Shown here: one piece after another, positions 6,555-6,909 of the stretch
Numbering within the stretch: position 1 is the stretch's first letter
How the letters are laid out: each line of letters begins with the position of its first letter
From: Thermodesulfobacteriota bacterium
GTDB lineage: Bacteria > Desulfobacterota > S145-22
Assembly (NCBI GenBank): GCA_024763435.1
Contig: JANTFN010000096.1
Coordinates: forward strand, 1 to 6,909
DNA: 6,909 nucleotides
Direction: 5' to 3'
Translations under genes and position numbers: made by a program
Notes under the pieces: model-generated
What the model was told of the DNA's origin: nothing
Database searches by the model: none
The model's input: only the letters and a program-made list of their open reading frames with translations

Positions 6555-6909
6555 TTACTGACCCTGTGGGGAAAACGGGCGGGGTCCTTGCCGCCTGTCC
6601 ATCATGCCGCCCGGCCTGTTCCGGGGAAGTTGGCGGTTACGTTTTCCACGTAACCACTGCCGGATAAATTCTTTCCTGAAGTGCTGCTGAAAGAGAATAT
6701 ACTGGGCCAATTGTTTTTCCGTCAGGATGCCTTTTAGTTTTTTGAATTCCTCTCTCGGGAGCGTGGCAATCTGCTCATTGATGTCAAAAATCTGATTTGC
6801 GAGCGTGCTCACATTTCCGGTGGCGTTATCTGTCCCTTTGGAAAGCGCGCCGATTTTTTTCATAAGACCCCGCTGTTTTTCGCGGAGATTCATGCGCTTC
6901 TCATCCATT
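6555..6909 (-). CDS. LTxxQ/Spy-CpxP-like periplasmic protein, N-terminus beyond the window
   Basis: The visible 117 residues are predicted to be largely helical and charged: an Arg/Lys/Glu-rich first helix, then NQIFDINEQIATLPREEF at about 38-55, then ILTEKQLAQYILFQQHF at about 61-77. LTEKQ at 62-66 matches the LTxxQ motif of the Spy/CpxP/heavy-metal-sensor family, whose members are small periplasmic helical proteins that chaperone unfolded proteins or sense envelope stress or metals. The tail after about residue 83 is rich in Arg, Pro and Gly and looks disordered. Family members carry a signal peptide and usually a first LTxxQ repeat before this region. Neither is seen, and the frame remains open at the window edge. 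So the ATG at 6908 (MDEK) is probably an internal Met and the gene is cut by the window. The stop is TAA at 6555-6557, 114 bp before the GH39-like start. The family call rests on one short motif plus helical character, so it is moderate. Confidence 0.65.
   Translation of the reverse strand, partial: MDEKRMNLREKQRGLMKKIGALSKGTDNATGNVSTLANQIFDINEQIATLPREEFKKLKGILTEKQLAQYILFQQHFRKEFIRQWLRGKRNRQLPRNRPGGMMDRRQGPRPFSPQGQ

Noticed and set aside
1..6909. tRNA or rRNA genes, CRISPR repeats, transposase genes, attachment sites
   Set aside because: None seen by reading both strands; coding sequence covers nearly all of the window.

Overview
The window reads as a stretch of chromosome from a Gram-negative bacterium of moderate GC content. 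The evidence is a MutL that carries the C-terminal endonuclease motifs (so not the E. coli type), two proteins with Sec-type signal sequences, and the tail of an LTxxQ/Spy-CpxP-like periplasmic protein. The gene set (MutL, TldE/PmbA, PflX-type radical SAM protein, NodB-fold deacetylase, GH39-like hydrolase) would fit Desulfobacterota (former Deltaproteobacteria), but that is a guess from family content and cannot be settled from this sequence alone.

Layout. (1) 7-1791, + strand: mutL, complete or nearly so, with its start at the window edge. (2) 1798-3144, - strand: a TldE/PmbA-family protein, convergent with mutL and only 6 bp from it, starting at GTG behind a good ribosome binding site and a TTGACA-type promoter. 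(3) 3244-4059, + strand: an exported NodB-fold polysaccharide deacetylase-like protein with an altered metal-binding motif, transcribed divergently from pmbA across a roughly 100-bp shared regulatory gap. (4) 4023-4943, - strand: a PflX-type radical SAM protein whose 3' end overlaps the deacetylase gene by 37 bp in antisense. (5) 5004-6440, - strand: a secreted GH39-like glycoside hydrolase with an unusual Cys before its acid/base Glu. (6) 6555-6909, - strand: the C-terminal part of an LTxxQ-motif protein, cut by the window end. A perfect 12-bp inverted repeat lies between (5) and (6).

How the parts relate. mutL and pmbA are housekeeping or quality-control genes with no evident link beyond position. 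The three minus-strand genes from 6909 down to 4023 lie in one direction with gaps of 114 and 60 bp and may be partly co-transcribed. Two of them, plus the oppositely oriented deacetylase, encode or probably encode exported proteins. That makes an envelope or extracellular-glycan theme plausible but unproven. The window is gene-dense: no gene-free stretch exceeds about 115 bp, and no RNA genes, mobile elements, CRISPR arrays or phage genes were seen. I found no convincing new multi-gene system. The most interesting signals are active-site deviations in the two carbohydrate-active proteins and the unusual translation start of the radical SAM gene.
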